A stretch of 64,000 nt of DNA from Dehalococcoidia bacterium (GTDB lineage Bacteria > Chloroflexota > Dehalococcoidia > GIF9 > UBA5629): positions 168,862 to 232,861 of the forward strand of contig JBAZEK010000004.1 of the NCBI GenBank assembly GCA_041653995.1, given 5' to 3'. The translations under genes were made by a program, and so were the position numbers. Each line of letters opens with the position of its first letter. Position 1 is the first letter of the stretch. Shown here one piece after another: positions 33,889 through 42,621 of the stretch. The notes under the pieces were generated by a model. The model ran no database searches and was not told the DNA's origin. It saw nothing but the letters and a program-made list of their open reading frames with translations.

Positions 33889-33912
33889 CTGATACCTCCT
33901 GCCAACAATTTA

Positions 33913-34051
33913 GTCTTTTTTTACTATAAATTGGACGATTTTACTGTTATTTAAAAACCGCCCGAAATCCACCAAATTTTCTGATCGTGATTTGATCGTC
34001 GACCCCATTTGCATATCACACTAATATATGCCCGTTGCATTCGTATGTCAA
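33913..34051 (-). promoter_or_regulatory. promoter and leader element of the LarA-like gene (third copy)
   Basis: On the minus strand TTGACA (34051-34046) and TATATT (34028-34023) are 17 bases apart, with CAACG and GCA in the spacer as in the 27268 promoter. Downstream, GATCAA-TCACGATCAG and then the core AAATCGTCCAATTT and GTAAAAAAAGAC (ending at 33913) repeat the leader at 27310-27397. The core ends 24 bases before the GTG start. The shared promoter and leader show one regulon. Confidence 0.75.
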
Positions 34052-34171
34052 GACTGTTTTTCAGAGATGACTCTTCATTTCTACATTGACATGCCTGCTG
34101 AACTTTTTATACTATTGCGATCAGCTTTGGCGGTTCGGGCAGGCGTCCTGATTAACATTGAGGGGGATCAA

Positions 34172-35542
34172 ATGGATCAAGGGAAAGTTTCTCTGGGATT
34201 GAAGCTGGGATATGGTATTTGCGACCTCGGGGAGAACCTGTTTTTCACAGCCGTTGCCTTTGTGTTAATGAACTATCTGACCGATACCGTAGGACTCTCC
34301 GCGGCGCTTGCAGGCATTGCCCTCATGGTCGGACGTCTGTGGGACGCCTTTTTTGATCCTGTTATAGGCTATATTTCGGATAGGACCGTCACTAAGATGG
34401 GCCGGCGCAGGCCGTTCATGCTGGCAGGATCGATCCCCGTCTTTTTCGCAGTCATCATCATGTTTGTAAATCCGTCACTCCTCATGGGCACAGGCATCAG
34501 CCAGGCAACACTCTTTGTCTATACGCTGGTTGTCTACGTAATCCTGTGTACCGCTTACTCAACGGTTAATATCCCGTATATGTCGCTGGCGCCCGAGCTG
34601 ACAGCCGACTATCATGAAAGGACTTCCATGATGGGTTACCGCTTTGGATTCGCCGCCCTGGGAACATTACTGGGAGCAGGCTTAGCCCTGCCCATCGTAT
34701 CCCTCGCGCCCGATAAAAACCTGGGCTTCGTGCTGATGGGGACTGTATTCGCTACCGTTATGCTTGTGACGGTATTGATCACAATATTTACGGTAAAAGA
34801 GCCCGCCCACCTCAAACCGGCGAAATCTATGGGCTTTTTTAAGACTTATACCGAGGTATTCAAGAACAAGCCTTACCTGCTTATTCTGGCAGCCTACATA
34901 TGCCACATTATAGCTCTTACTATTGCCAGCGCAATAGTAATTTACTACTTCAAATATATACTTCTGGATGAACCGGCCACTACATGGGCCATGCTCATAC
35001 TGATTGCCACAGCACTGGTGTTTATCCCCGTCAGCGTCTTATTAAGCAAGCGGCTGGGTAAGAAAAGGGTTTACGGGGCAGGCTTTATCATCATGGCGAT
35101 CATGCTTATGGCGCTCTTTTTCTTCGGGCAAACTCAAGGTGTGACATTCACCCTTATTGTCATGTTTCTGATGGGGATAGGTTTCGGTTTCACATATGCC
35201 ATGCCCTTTGCAATAGTTGCCGATGCAATTGAATATGACTACCTGAGGACCGGAGAGCGACGTGAGGGGGCATTTTTCGGCGTATGGGCCTGGGGATTAA
35301 AAATCGGTCAGGCGCTGGCTATCTTTCTTATGGGCGTTACTCTTGAGGCCATGGGCTACATACCCAACATCATACCCCAGTCTGAGACATCACAGCTTGC
35401 CATAAGACTTTTCGCCGGTCCCATATCCGCTGCAATATTCCTCATCGCGGCTGTATTTCTCTATTTCTACCCCATAACTGAAGCGCGTTACAAAGAGATT
35501 TGTGCGCAGATTGCAGAAATGGAGATGAAGAAAGGTTCATAG
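34172..35542 (+). CDS. GPH family (MelB-like) cation symporter
   Basis: About 456 residues with 12 predicted membrane helices. LGYGICDLGENLFFTAVAFVLMNYLTD at the start, LWDAFFDPVIGYISDRTVTKMGRRRPF (GPH signature), and AIEYDYLRTGERREGAFFGVW in the second half identify the glycoside-pentoside-hexuronide:cation symporter family. The ATG at 34172 follows GAGGGGGA; an earlier Met at 34028 would overlap the divergent promoter and is rejected. It lies beside the UxaA/LarA locus, so sugar-acid or hexuronide uptake is the likely role. Confidence 0.9.
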   Translation: MDQGKVSLGLKLGYGICDLGENLFFTAVAFVLMNYLTDTVGLSAALAGIALMVGRLWDAFFDPVIGYISDRTVTKMGRRRPFMLAGSIPVFFAVIIMFVNPSLLMGTGISQATLFVYTLVVYVILCTAYSTVNIPYMSLAPELTADYHERTSMMGYRFGFAALGTLLGAGLALPIVSLAPDKNLGFVLMGTVFATVMLVTVLITIFTVKEPAHLKPAKSMGFFKTYTEVFKNKPYLLILAAYICHIIALTIASAIVIYYFKYILLDEPATTWAMLILIATALVFIPVSVLLSKRLGKKRVYGAGFIIMAIMLMALFFFGQTQGVTFTLIVMFLMGIGFGFTYAMPFAIVADAIEYDYLRTGERREGAFFGVWAWGLKIGQALAIFLMGVTLEAMGYIPNIIPQSETSQLAIRLFAGPISAAIFLIAAVFLYFYPITEARYKEICAQIAEMEMKKGS

Positions 35543-35653
35543 CCACCTCCCGACCTGCCGCTTCCTTTATCAGCTGATACAGCTGCCGCTTAAATGGGAA
35601 ATACACTGCCCGTCATGATAGAATGTCGCCATTGAGCGGCAGGGACAAAGAAA

Positions 35654-36319
35654 TTGACACGAGAGAGAAACGGCGTCTACGTATGGGTCACCTGGCTCTC
35701 CAAACTGATGGCGGGAGAGACCACCTGCCACTGGTCGTCCTGGTTTAAAGCGCACCATACGGAATATAGCAAGGCGCCCGGCGATTTCCAGCTGGCCGTC
35801 TGGACGGCGGAGCATACCCGTCTCCTCGACGAGGTGGCGAAAGAACGGGAAAAACTGGGAGAAACGGTATACAGGGAGGGACAGAACAAGTTCCTGGCCA
35901 AGAGGCCGTCCGGGTTGTCCGTTGCCGGCACCCCCGACCTGATATCTATTGATTCGCAATCCGGACACTGCACGGTGTTCGATATCAAGACAGGCAATCC
36001 CAGGCAGAGCGATATCATCCAGGTAGCCCTCTATATGATGTTCCTGCCTTATGCTACCGGGCTCTACAGGGGTAAAAAGCTGGATGGATGCGTCGTATAT
36101 AAGAACGGTCGCTCCGAGGTCCCGCACCATATCATAGACGACAAGTTCAAGAAAAATGTGACCTATTTTCTGAATATCCTTGAATCATCCACCCCGCCGT
36201 CAAGACTGCCTTCGCACACGGGATGTTCATGGTGCGACCTCACGACCGCCGATTGCCCCGAGAGAAGAGACAACGAGGAAAGCGACACCAACGAGCCGGC
36301 ACAAGAATTCCCGCTTTAA
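35654..36319 (+). CDS. PD-(D/E)XK nuclease, Cas4/RecB-like
   Basis: 221 residues. The nuclease core is GTPDLISIDSQSGHCTVFDIKTGN (Asp93 region and D-x-K), followed by a Gln-Tyr motif (IIQVALYMMF). A single Cys near the N terminus (ETTCHW) and CSWCDLTTADCPER at the C terminus match the four-Cys [4Fe-4S] layout of Cas4/AddB-like nucleases. The only usable start is a TTG at 35654. No cas genes or CRISPR array are nearby, so this is a stand-alone nuclease. DNA-end processing or mobile-element context is possible; function unproven. Confidence 0.75.
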   Translation: MTRERNGVYVWVTWLSKLMAGETTCHWSSWFKAHHTEYSKAPGDFQLAVWTAEHTRLLDEVAKEREKLGETVYREGQNKFLAKRPSGLSVAGTPDLISIDSQSGHCTVFDIKTGNPRQSDIIQVALYMMFLPYATGLYRGKKLDGCVVYKNGRSEVPHHIIDDKFKKNVTYFLNILESSTPPSRLPSHTGCSWCDLTTADCPERRDNEESDTNEPAQEFPL

Positions 36320-36343
36320 CATTTAATACAGGGGTAAACTTAT

Positions 36344-37249
36344 ATGAACCGCTGGCGGAACTTAATCGACAGGCCGGGCGCCATCGTCGCCGACGGCGCC
36401 ATGGGCACCATGCTTCAGCAGGCAGGACTGAACCCCGGCGACCCGCCCATGCTCTGGAACGTGGACCATCCCGACCGCGTCCGCAAAGTGCACCTCGCCT
36501 ACATGGAGGCCGGCGCCCGTATTCTGCTGACCAATACCTTTAACGGCACCCGCTTCCGCCTGTCCAAACACGGCCTGGAAGGGAGGGAAGACGAGCTGAA
36601 CCGCGCCGGCGCCCGGATACTTCGCGCCGAGATCGATGATTTCCTCAAGAAAGCCGCGCCCGGGACTCCGGCGCCGGTTGTGGCAGGCGATATCGGCCCT
36701 ACGGGCGAGATACTGGCCCCGCTGGGCAAATTGTACCCTGCTGATGCCGCCGACGCTTTCACACGGCAGGCCGCGGCCCTCATCGACGGTGGCGCTGACG
36801 TCATCTGGATCGAGACCATGGCCGACATGTCCGAGGTGCAGGCAGCTATAGAGGGCACGCGCAGGGCGTCGCCGGATATACCGATAATCGTTACCATGAC
36901 CTTCGACACGCATGGACGTACCATGATGGGGGTGAAGCCGGAGGCGGCCGCAACCTCGTTGAGCGAATGGGGGGCGGCAGCCATGGGAGGCAACTGCGGC
37001 AACGGCCCGGATGAGATGCTGGCGGCCATTCAAAAGATGCATACCGCCGTGCCCGGCGCACTGCTGGTGGCCAAGTCAAACGCCGGCATGCCTGAATTTG
37101 TGGATGGTAAAACCGTGTACCGCGCTTCACCCGAAATGATGGCGCAGAGCGCTGTTCAAATGCGCGAGGCCGGCGCACGCATCATCGGCGGATGCTGCGG
37201 CACCACGCCGGAGCATATCGCCGCCATGGCGAGTGCGGTAAAAACATAA
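36344..37249 (+). CDS. homocysteine S-methyltransferase family protein
   Basis: 301 residues. GAIVADGAMGTMLQQAGL near the N terminus, TNTFNGTRFRL, VAGDIGPTGEIL, WIETMADMSEV, and the zinc ligands GGNCGNGP (Cys about 217) and GGCCGTTP near the C terminus are all as in the Hcy-binding domain of MetH/BHMT. The protein would transfer a methyl group to homocysteine. It is a single-domain form without cobalamin-binding parts, so either a partner carries the methyl group or it uses a betaine- or S-methylmethionine-type donor. Starts 24 bases after the nuclease gene. Confidence 0.9.
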   Translation: MNRWRNLIDRPGAIVADGAMGTMLQQAGLNPGDPPMLWNVDHPDRVRKVHLAYMEAGARILLTNTFNGTRFRLSKHGLEGREDELNRAGARILRAEIDDFLKKAAPGTPAPVVAGDIGPTGEILAPLGKLYPADAADAFTRQAAALIDGGADVIWIETMADMSEVQAAIEGTRRASPDIPIIVTMTFDTHGRTMMGVKPEAAATSLSEWGAAAMGGNCGNGPDEMLAAIQKMHTAVPGALLVAKSNAGMPEFVDGKTVYRASPEMMAQSAVQMREAGARIIGGCCGTTPEHIAAMASAVKT

Positions 37250-37250
37250 T

Positions 37251-37375
37251 CGTCATTTTGTATCGTCATTGCGAGCGTAGCGAAGCAATCCTGGGCAGGG
37301 AAATATCACAACACAAGATTGCTTCGTCACTGCGTTCCTCGCAATGACAGTCTTAATTGCGTCGCAATGACCGGT
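37251..37375. repeat. CGTCATTGCGAG dispersed repeat, inverted pair
   Basis: One unit (CGTCATTGCGAG ... GAAGCAATC, 37264-37290) faces an inverted unit (GATTGCTTCGTCAC ... CTCGCAATGACA, 37317-37350), so the block can fold into a long hairpin. It fills the space between the homocysteine methyltransferase gene and the convergent amidase gene, and may serve as a transcription end for both. Further partial units (CGTCATTT, GTCGCAATGAC) flank it. Confidence 0.85.
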
Positions 37376-37380
37376 GCACG

Positions 37381-39066
37381 TTAAAGCAGATCGAAGAACA
37401 CCACGGGCTTGCGGCGCTCCACCAGCTTCTCTGCGTTGAAGGCGATACGCAGCAGCAAGTCCTCCTCCCACCAGCATCCCATGGCCTGCATCCCGATGGG
37501 CAAACCTATGCTATCATAGCCGGCCGGGAAGCTTATGGCAGGCAGTCCCGCCAGATTGCCGGGAAAGGCGTAACGCATGACCTCGGTGGTGCTGGTAAGG
37601 TCGGAATAACCGCCCTCGCCATCCTCGAGCGACACTTCGGGGGCGGTGATGCCCGTGGCAGGAGTGATGATAGCGTCCACGTCTTTGTAAACATCCTTGA
37701 ACATATCGATCACGCGGGTGCGGATGCGCTGGGCCTTGATATAGTCGCCGGCGTTGAATTCCCGCCCCAGGGAGAGGCTGACGCGTACCTCGGCGCCGAA
37801 ATCTTTGCGGTGGGCAGGGTAGTTGTTCATAGAACCTGCCATCTCGCTTAAAATGGTTATGACATGGGCGACTCGCATAGTATCCAGTCCCGGAACGATG
37901 ATCTCGCTGACCTTGGCTCCGGCGCCGGCCAGCTTCTCCAGCAATATGTCGCAGGCACGCACCACCTCGGGCGATGCATGTTCGAACCAGGGCCTGTAAA
38001 CGCCAAGTTTTACGCCCTTGAGGTCCCCCTTGTTCCACTGCTCAAGCATTACGGCGGGTTGGTGCAATGAGTTGGGCTCCCTGGCGTCCGGACCTGCCAT
38101 GCAGGCATAACCCATGGCCGCATCCTCAACCGTGGCCGCGATCGGCCCCAGGTGAGCCACGCTCCAGCAGAGCGGCGCCGCGCCGAATTCACTGACACGT
38201 CCGAAGGTGGGCTTGAGACCTACCACACCGCAGTGCGAAGCCGGAACGCGTATGGACCCTCCGCCGTCTGCGCCCACCGCAAGCGGGCACAACCCGGCCG
38301 CGACTGCCGTGGCGGAGCCGCTGGAGCTGCCGCCCGTATCGTGCCTGGGATTGTACGGATTGCGCGTCGAGCCGAAGTTGACGTTAAGCCCATCGGTGCT
38401 GATGCCTATCTCGTGCATATTGGCCTTGCCCAGCAGCAGCGCACCGGCCGCCCTTAATCGGGCGACGGCCGTTGCGTCCTGCTTGGCCGGCGCCCTGCCG
38501 AAAAATTTAGTGCCCACGGTGGTGGGATATGGCACCATATCCACCTCATCCTTGACCGCCACCGGCACGCCGTCCAGCACACTGAGCGGTTTCTTGTCCT
38601 TCCAGCGCTCCGCCGATGCCCGCGCCTGCTGTATTACGTCTCCCTCGTTTACCGCGATGAATGGACGCAGCTTCAGGTTTCCTGCGTCGGCCTGCTTAAT
38701 GGCATCCAGAGCCTTTTTAGCCACGTCCTCGGGATTGGCCTTGCCCTCTTTGTAGGCCCTGGCATAGTCCCTGGCGGTCCGGAATGGCGTGGCCGCCGCA
38801 CTCCCCTCTATCTTATTCAACGCCTTGAGGTCAGGCCCTTCTTCAGCAGCAGCCTTCTTATCTGCAAAGAAAATAGGAAACACCGTCGGTGACTCCTCGG
38901 GCGACAAAGCGCGGAAATCCGTTATGCCGCCGCTTTTCAACATGGACGGCATGAGCAGTCCCCTCAGGAACCCTATCTCAAGCGCGCCGGCCATTAAAGA
39001 CAGCCCTCCGCCGGTCAGCCTGGGCAATTTCACAGATTTCAGATCGTAGTTACTCGTCACGCTCAT
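37381..39066 (-). CDS. amidase (amidase-signature family)
   Basis: 561 residues. The Ser-cisSer-Lys signature is visible: VAVKDEVDMVPYPTTVG carries the Lys, and GGSSSGSATAVAAG with GADGGGSIRVPAS (centre of the protein) carries the serines. The N-terminal 110 residues (up to ARAYKEGKANPEDVAKKALD) are an extra helical part ahead of the signature domain. Family members hydrolyse amides, including fatty-acid amides, aryl amides and Gln-tRNA precursors; the length and absence of gatB/gatC nearby argue against GatA. Convergent with the methyltransferase gene. Substrate unknown. Confidence 0.9.
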   Translation of the reverse strand: MSVTSNYDLKSVKLPRLTGGGLSLMAGALEIGFLRGLLMPSMLKSGGITDFRALSPEESPTVFPIFFADKKAAAEEGPDLKALNKIEGSAAATPFRTARDYARAYKEGKANPEDVAKKALDAIKQADAGNLKLRPFIAVNEGDVIQQARASAERWKDKKPLSVLDGVPVAVKDEVDMVPYPTTVGTKFFGRAPAKQDATAVARLRAAGALLLGKANMHEIGISTDGLNVNFGSTRNPYNPRHDTGGSSSGSATAVAAGLCPLAVGADGGGSIRVPASHCGVVGLKPTFGRVSEFGAAPLCWSVAHLGPIAATVEDAAMGYACMAGPDAREPNSLHQPAVMLEQWNKGDLKGVKLGVYRPWFEHASPEVVRACDILLEKLAGAGAKVSEIIVPGLDTMRVAHVITILSEMAGSMNNYPAHRKDFGAEVRVSLSLGREFNAGDYIKAQRIRTRVIDMFKDVYKDVDAIITPATGITAPEVSLEDGEGGYSDLTSTTEVMRYAFPGNLAGLPAISFPAGYDSIGLPIGMQAMGCWWEEDLLLRIAFNAEKLVERRKPVVFFDLL

Positions 39067-39166
39067 CTCAACCTCCTTAATTGCGGTCTGGGCGCAAGTA
39101 TATATCTACAGTCAGGTTACATGCAAGAGGCCGGCAGGGCCTATTTGGAGCCGAATCTGATGACCT

Positions 39167-40414
39167 TTATAGATATATAGTATCGGCAGGATTATCCACG
39201 ACTATGAACAGGAGGAGATATTCTTTTACATGCCGGGTTATCAGGAAGTTCTGTTTCACATGTTCATGTCCATTTTTACCAAGCCACGCGGCATAGTCCG
39301 GATTGCTCAGCAGATGTTTCAGCGCGTACGCTGCCCCGTCAACGCTATGGCAGAGCAGCCCCGTTACCTTGTTTCTTACCTGCTGGGGAATACCCCCCAC
39401 GGCCGTCGCCACTACCGGTTTGCTTTTCCACAGAGCTTCGCTTATGGTCAGTCCAAAACCCTCTTTCAACGATTTCTGGAACACAACCGTGGCGGCCCTC
39501 TGCAGAGCGTTTATCTCAATGTCGGAGCCGGGAGGTATGGACAGTATCTTTATATCCGGGTCATTGCCGGCGTTTTCCATGACCTCTTCCAGCACCCGGG
39601 ACGATTCCGGGTCGTCGGTGGCCGTTCCTCCCGCCAGAACCAGCTGGCAATCGATACCCTTCCTGACCATCCTGAATGCCTGGATAACTCCCAGCGGGTC
39701 TTTTAAATAATCGAAGCGGGATATCTGGACCACCATCGGCTTGCCGTTATCCAGGCCGTATTTATCCAGCACCGCCTGAATCTGAGATTGCGATATCTCC
39801 CTGTTTTTATCGCTCAAAGGATCGATTGAGGGTGAAATCATATATTGCCTGACGGGCAACTGCTGAGAAAAGTCGGGGGCCGAGAATACCGTAGCATCGT
39901 ATCCCACCACGTATTTTCTTAAGAATTTCCACACCAGCTTATCCGGATGAGAAACATCGACATGGCAACGCCAGATCCATTTCCCGCCCAGGGACTTCTT
40001 TCTCTCGATGAGCATTATCGGTTGCGGGTCATGGATATAATATATATCCGCATCCCGATGTATGCCTTCATTGTTTCTACGGCTTGTCGCCATAAAGATA
40101 TCCAGGTCGTCCGTGGTGATGTTTTCTTCCCTGCCGTGTAAAGCGTTGTGGAATTTCTTGGTAACATTGAAAAATGCATCGTCACCCTGGATCACATCCC
40201 AGCCGGCATCGACGCCCAACTGGTTTAAAAGCGGAACCATGCGCGTGAGAATCTCCGCTACACCACCTCCTGAAAACGTCGAATTGATGTTTAACACCTT
40301 CCTGCCCGCAAGGTGTGAACCCAAAATCTTCAGTTCATCGATTATATTTTTTCCAACTATCGGCTGGTATTCCTCCAACCTGGTTTTATACTGATTGATT
40401 ACTGTGTCATTCAT
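39167..40414 (-). CDS. trehalose synthase-type glycosyltransferase (TreT-like, GT4)
   Basis: 415 residues. The TreT pattern is clear: VLNINSTFSGGGVAEILTRMVPLLNQLGVDAGWDVIQGDDAFFNVTKKFHNALHG in the first half and a GT4 C-terminal domain with PPGSD, FQKSLKEGFGLTISEALWKSKPVVA and GGIPQQV. TreT links glucose from a nucleoside-diphospho-glucose to free glucose to form trehalose directly. It is the last gene in a leftward cluster with mscS, otsB and otsA, so two routes to trehalose are encoded together. The C-terminal few residues (NPADTIYL) look non-standard but the catalytic part is complete. Confidence 0.88.
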   Translation of the reverse strand: MNDTVINQYKTRLEEYQPIVGKNIIDELKILGSHLAGRKVLNINSTFSGGGVAEILTRMVPLLNQLGVDAGWDVIQGDDAFFNVTKKFHNALHGREENITTDDLDIFMATSRRNNEGIHRDADIYYIHDPQPIMLIERKKSLGGKWIWRCHVDVSHPDKLVWKFLRKYVVGYDATVFSAPDFSQQLPVRQYMISPSIDPLSDKNREISQSQIQAVLDKYGLDNGKPMVVQISRFDYLKDPLGVIQAFRMVRKGIDCQLVLAGGTATDDPESSRVLEEVMENAGNDPDIKILSIPPGSDIEINALQRAATVVFQKSLKEGFGLTISEALWKSKPVVATAVGGIPQQVRNKVTGLLCHSVDGAAYALKHLLSNPDYAAWLGKNGHEHVKQNFLITRHVKEYLLLFIVVDNPADTIYL

Positions 40415-40422
40415 AGTATTCC

Positions 40423-41796
40423 TTACTTAATTCGTTTCTCGATGAGTTGGATGATTACTGACCTTAATCCCTCAATAGTCGTGGTGTACGGCACAAGATT
40501 GTCGATTTTATCAGCGAGATCAGCTTCATCAAACGAGTCCCTGATCCAAACAGAGAAGTCGTTGGAGCGCTTTTGCAGCCTCAACCGGGACTCGAACACG
40601 TGGTAGTAAAGGGAATCTATGGTGATCTTGCGCAGGACCTCGACGAACTCGCGCAGATCAGAGGCGAAGTACGGGGTGGGCGCAATGACGTTGACCGCTT
40701 TCACAAAATGAAAATCGCGCTCGGCCTGGGTGAACCGGATATCCGGGTTTTCAGCCATATACTGCTCGATAACCGAGATCAGGGCGGCCTTTAAAGAGCC
40801 CAGGCTGGTGTACTCAAAGGTGTCGATATTGGCGAGCTTCTCCGACAGCACAGGGTTGTCCAGGGCATCGCCGACCCACAGCGCGAAATCGTTTGCAGGC
40901 TCGGGCGTTAAATACTGATATTCCTCCAGGAAATGATGGGTATGGTAGTACACTATTGAATCCGGCGCAGCTTTAAGTATGTTTACAAGTGCTATTAAAT
41001 TGGTCGCTTTCAGCCCGGTCAGCTCCTTGAGATGAAGCCGGGTGAAGAACTGAAATGGTTTCTCAGTTTTTTTAAGCGGGCGGCCGTAATTGACGATGGT
41101 TTCCCTGACCAGCTTGCTGTTTGGCACGACAATGGTATTTTGATCGGGTGTCCTCACTATTATGTTCCGCCAACCCATGTCGGTGACATAGCCCGCATCA
41201 CCCGAGCCGATTTTAATGAAGTCGCCCTCCTTGACAAGACGGCTGGCTGAGATCTCGAATCCGGAGAAAATATTCAGTATCGCATCACGAGAGGCCACGA
41301 TAATCACCAGCATGACTATGGCAATCAACAGTATCAAAGGGGTCAGCGGCCAACCCCAGTAGTCGAGCAATATCAATAATCCAACGATAATAAGCACCAA
41401 ACGCACAGCGGTCATCCCATATTTTGCGGGCTTATTTATGTTTTTGAATTCGCCAAGGTAAATACTCAGCAGCCTCTCGCTGAGGATGATGAGCAGCCAG
41501 ATTATGGAAATAATGAATACACTGGCAATGATCTTGATAATCAGAACCTTATTTTCATCCGATATGCTGGAGAACGCGATAGCAACGTACAGGCCGAGCA
41601 GAACGAACCAGAAGAAGAACGGTCCCCGGGTAGTCTGAATCAGCACATCCCGACCACCCCATCCCGATTTAGTTAACTGTCTGTCGAGATTAATATATAC
41701 GACACGTCTCGCCCATAAGCCGATGATACAGAACGCCAGAAACAGCGCAAGCGGCACCACTACAAGCAACCAGTTTTGTTGAAACCATTCGATCAT
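40423..41796 (-). CDS. MscS family mechanosensitive channel
   Basis: 457 residues. About five N-terminal membrane helices are followed by the pore-lining and beta domain: AILNIFSGFEISASRLVKEGDFIKIGSGDAGYVTDMGWRNIIVRTPDQNTIVVPNSKLV, the MscS signature. A long C-terminal soluble part (about 190 residues) is typical of larger MscS homologues. The channel releases solutes on hypo-osmotic shock. It lies between the trehalose genes treT-like and otsB on the same strand, so synthesis and release of trehalose are probably linked. Ends 9 bases before the treT-like gene. Confidence 0.9.
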   Translation of the reverse strand: MIEWFQQNWLLVVVPLALFLAFCIIGLWARRVVYINLDRQLTKSGWGGRDVLIQTTRGPFFFWFVLLGLYVAIAFSSISDENKVLIIKIIASVFIISIIWLLIILSERLLSIYLGEFKNINKPAKYGMTAVRLVLIIVGLLILLDYWGWPLTPLILLIAIVMLVIIVASRDAILNIFSGFEISASRLVKEGDFIKIGSGDAGYVTDMGWRNIIVRTPDQNTIVVPNSKLVRETIVNYGRPLKKTEKPFQFFTRLHLKELTGLKATNLIALVNILKAAPDSIVYYHTHHFLEEYQYLTPEPANDFALWVGDALDNPVLSEKLANIDTFEYTSLGSLKAALISVIEQYMAENPDIRFTQAERDFHFVKAVNVIAPTPYFASDLREFVEVLRKITIDSLYYHVFESRLRLQKRSNDFSVWIRDSFDEADLADKIDNLVPYTTTIEGLRSVIIQLIEKRIK

Positions 41797-41805
41797 CTTT
41801 TTATC

Positions 41806-42609
41806 CTACGCAATCTTGAGTACTTCGGCAAGTAAGCTGCCCACCTCGGATGTATCGTTTAAATAATATGCGGCGGCGGACCTCTGCCTGCCGTCGCCGA
41901 CAAATATCGATATCCCTCCTACATTGTTGACGGCCTGAAAAGCGTCCTCATCCGTTAAATCGTCCCCAACATACAGAGACAGGTATGCCCCGCGCACATT
42001 TCTCGGCAGGAACCTGTCCAGGATCATCTGTACAGCCTTGCCCTTGTTCCAGGATACGGCCGGCCTTACCTCATGCACTTTCTTCCCCGACGAAGTCCTG
42101 ATCTTGCCTCCCTTTTTGCTCAAATTAACAGTACTGTTAAATATGTCGCCGACCTGCTGCACTTGCTCAGCATCAACCAGCCGGTAATGCACGCTGAGTG
42201 TCAGGCCTTTATCTTCCACGATTACACCTTTGATCCTTGCCGTAGCCTTTGCCAAAACAAGACCTATAACATGGATCGCCGATTTAATTTCATCGGTTAA
42301 TGGATGGATGAACCTTACGCCGGGTCCCTCGATCTCCAGTCCGTGATTTCCGGCGAAAACCATATTATTTAATCCGACCATCTCCCGTATATCCGAGATC
42401 GCCCGGCCGCTTATGATCCCGACGGTTACACCCTGCCTATGAGTCAGTTTGTCAAGCATGACTTTAATATTGTCAGGCAGGTATGCAATCTCAGGCCGGT
42501 CAACTATCGGCGTCAATGTGCCGTCGTAGTCGAACAAAATCACCCTGTGTTTCGCGGCTTTCAATTGTTTCCAGATATTGTTCCAATCGTTGAAAAGATA
42601 TTCCATCAA
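41806..42609 (-). CDS. otsB: trehalose-6-phosphate phosphatase
   Basis: 267 residues. HAD motif I is ILFDYDGTLTPIVD (Asp nucleophile near residue 26), followed by GIISGR (motif II), the cap with GNHGLEIEGPG, and C-terminal YVGDDLTDEDAFQAV (motif IV). The enzyme dephosphorylates trehalose-6-phosphate to trehalose. The gene sits 12 bases downstream of otsA and 10 bases upstream of the MscS gene. Normal length and complete motifs. Confidence 0.95.
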   Translation of the reverse strand: MMEYLFNDWNNIWKQLKAAKHRVILFDYDGTLTPIVDRPEIAYLPDNIKVMLDKLTHRQGVTVGIISGRAISDIREMVGLNNMVFAGNHGLEIEGPGVRFIHPLTDEIKSAIHVIGLVLAKATARIKGVIVEDKGLTLSVHYRLVDAEQVQQVGDIFNSTVNLSKKGGKIRTSSGKKVHEVRPAVSWNKGKAVQMILDRFLPRNVRGAYLSLYVGDDLTDEDAFQAVNNVGGISIFVGDGRQRSAAAYYLNDTSEVGSLLAEVLKIA

Positions 42610-42621
42610 TCCTGAGGCGAT

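Noticed and set aside
34028..34171. N-terminal extension of the GPH symporter from Met 34028
   Set aside because: It would overlap the divergent promoter and has no ribosome site; the start at 34172 has GAGGGGGA and fits the family.
37381..39066. GatA subunit of Glu-tRNA amidotransferase
   Set aside because: No gatB or gatC nearby and an extra N-terminal part; kept as general amidase.
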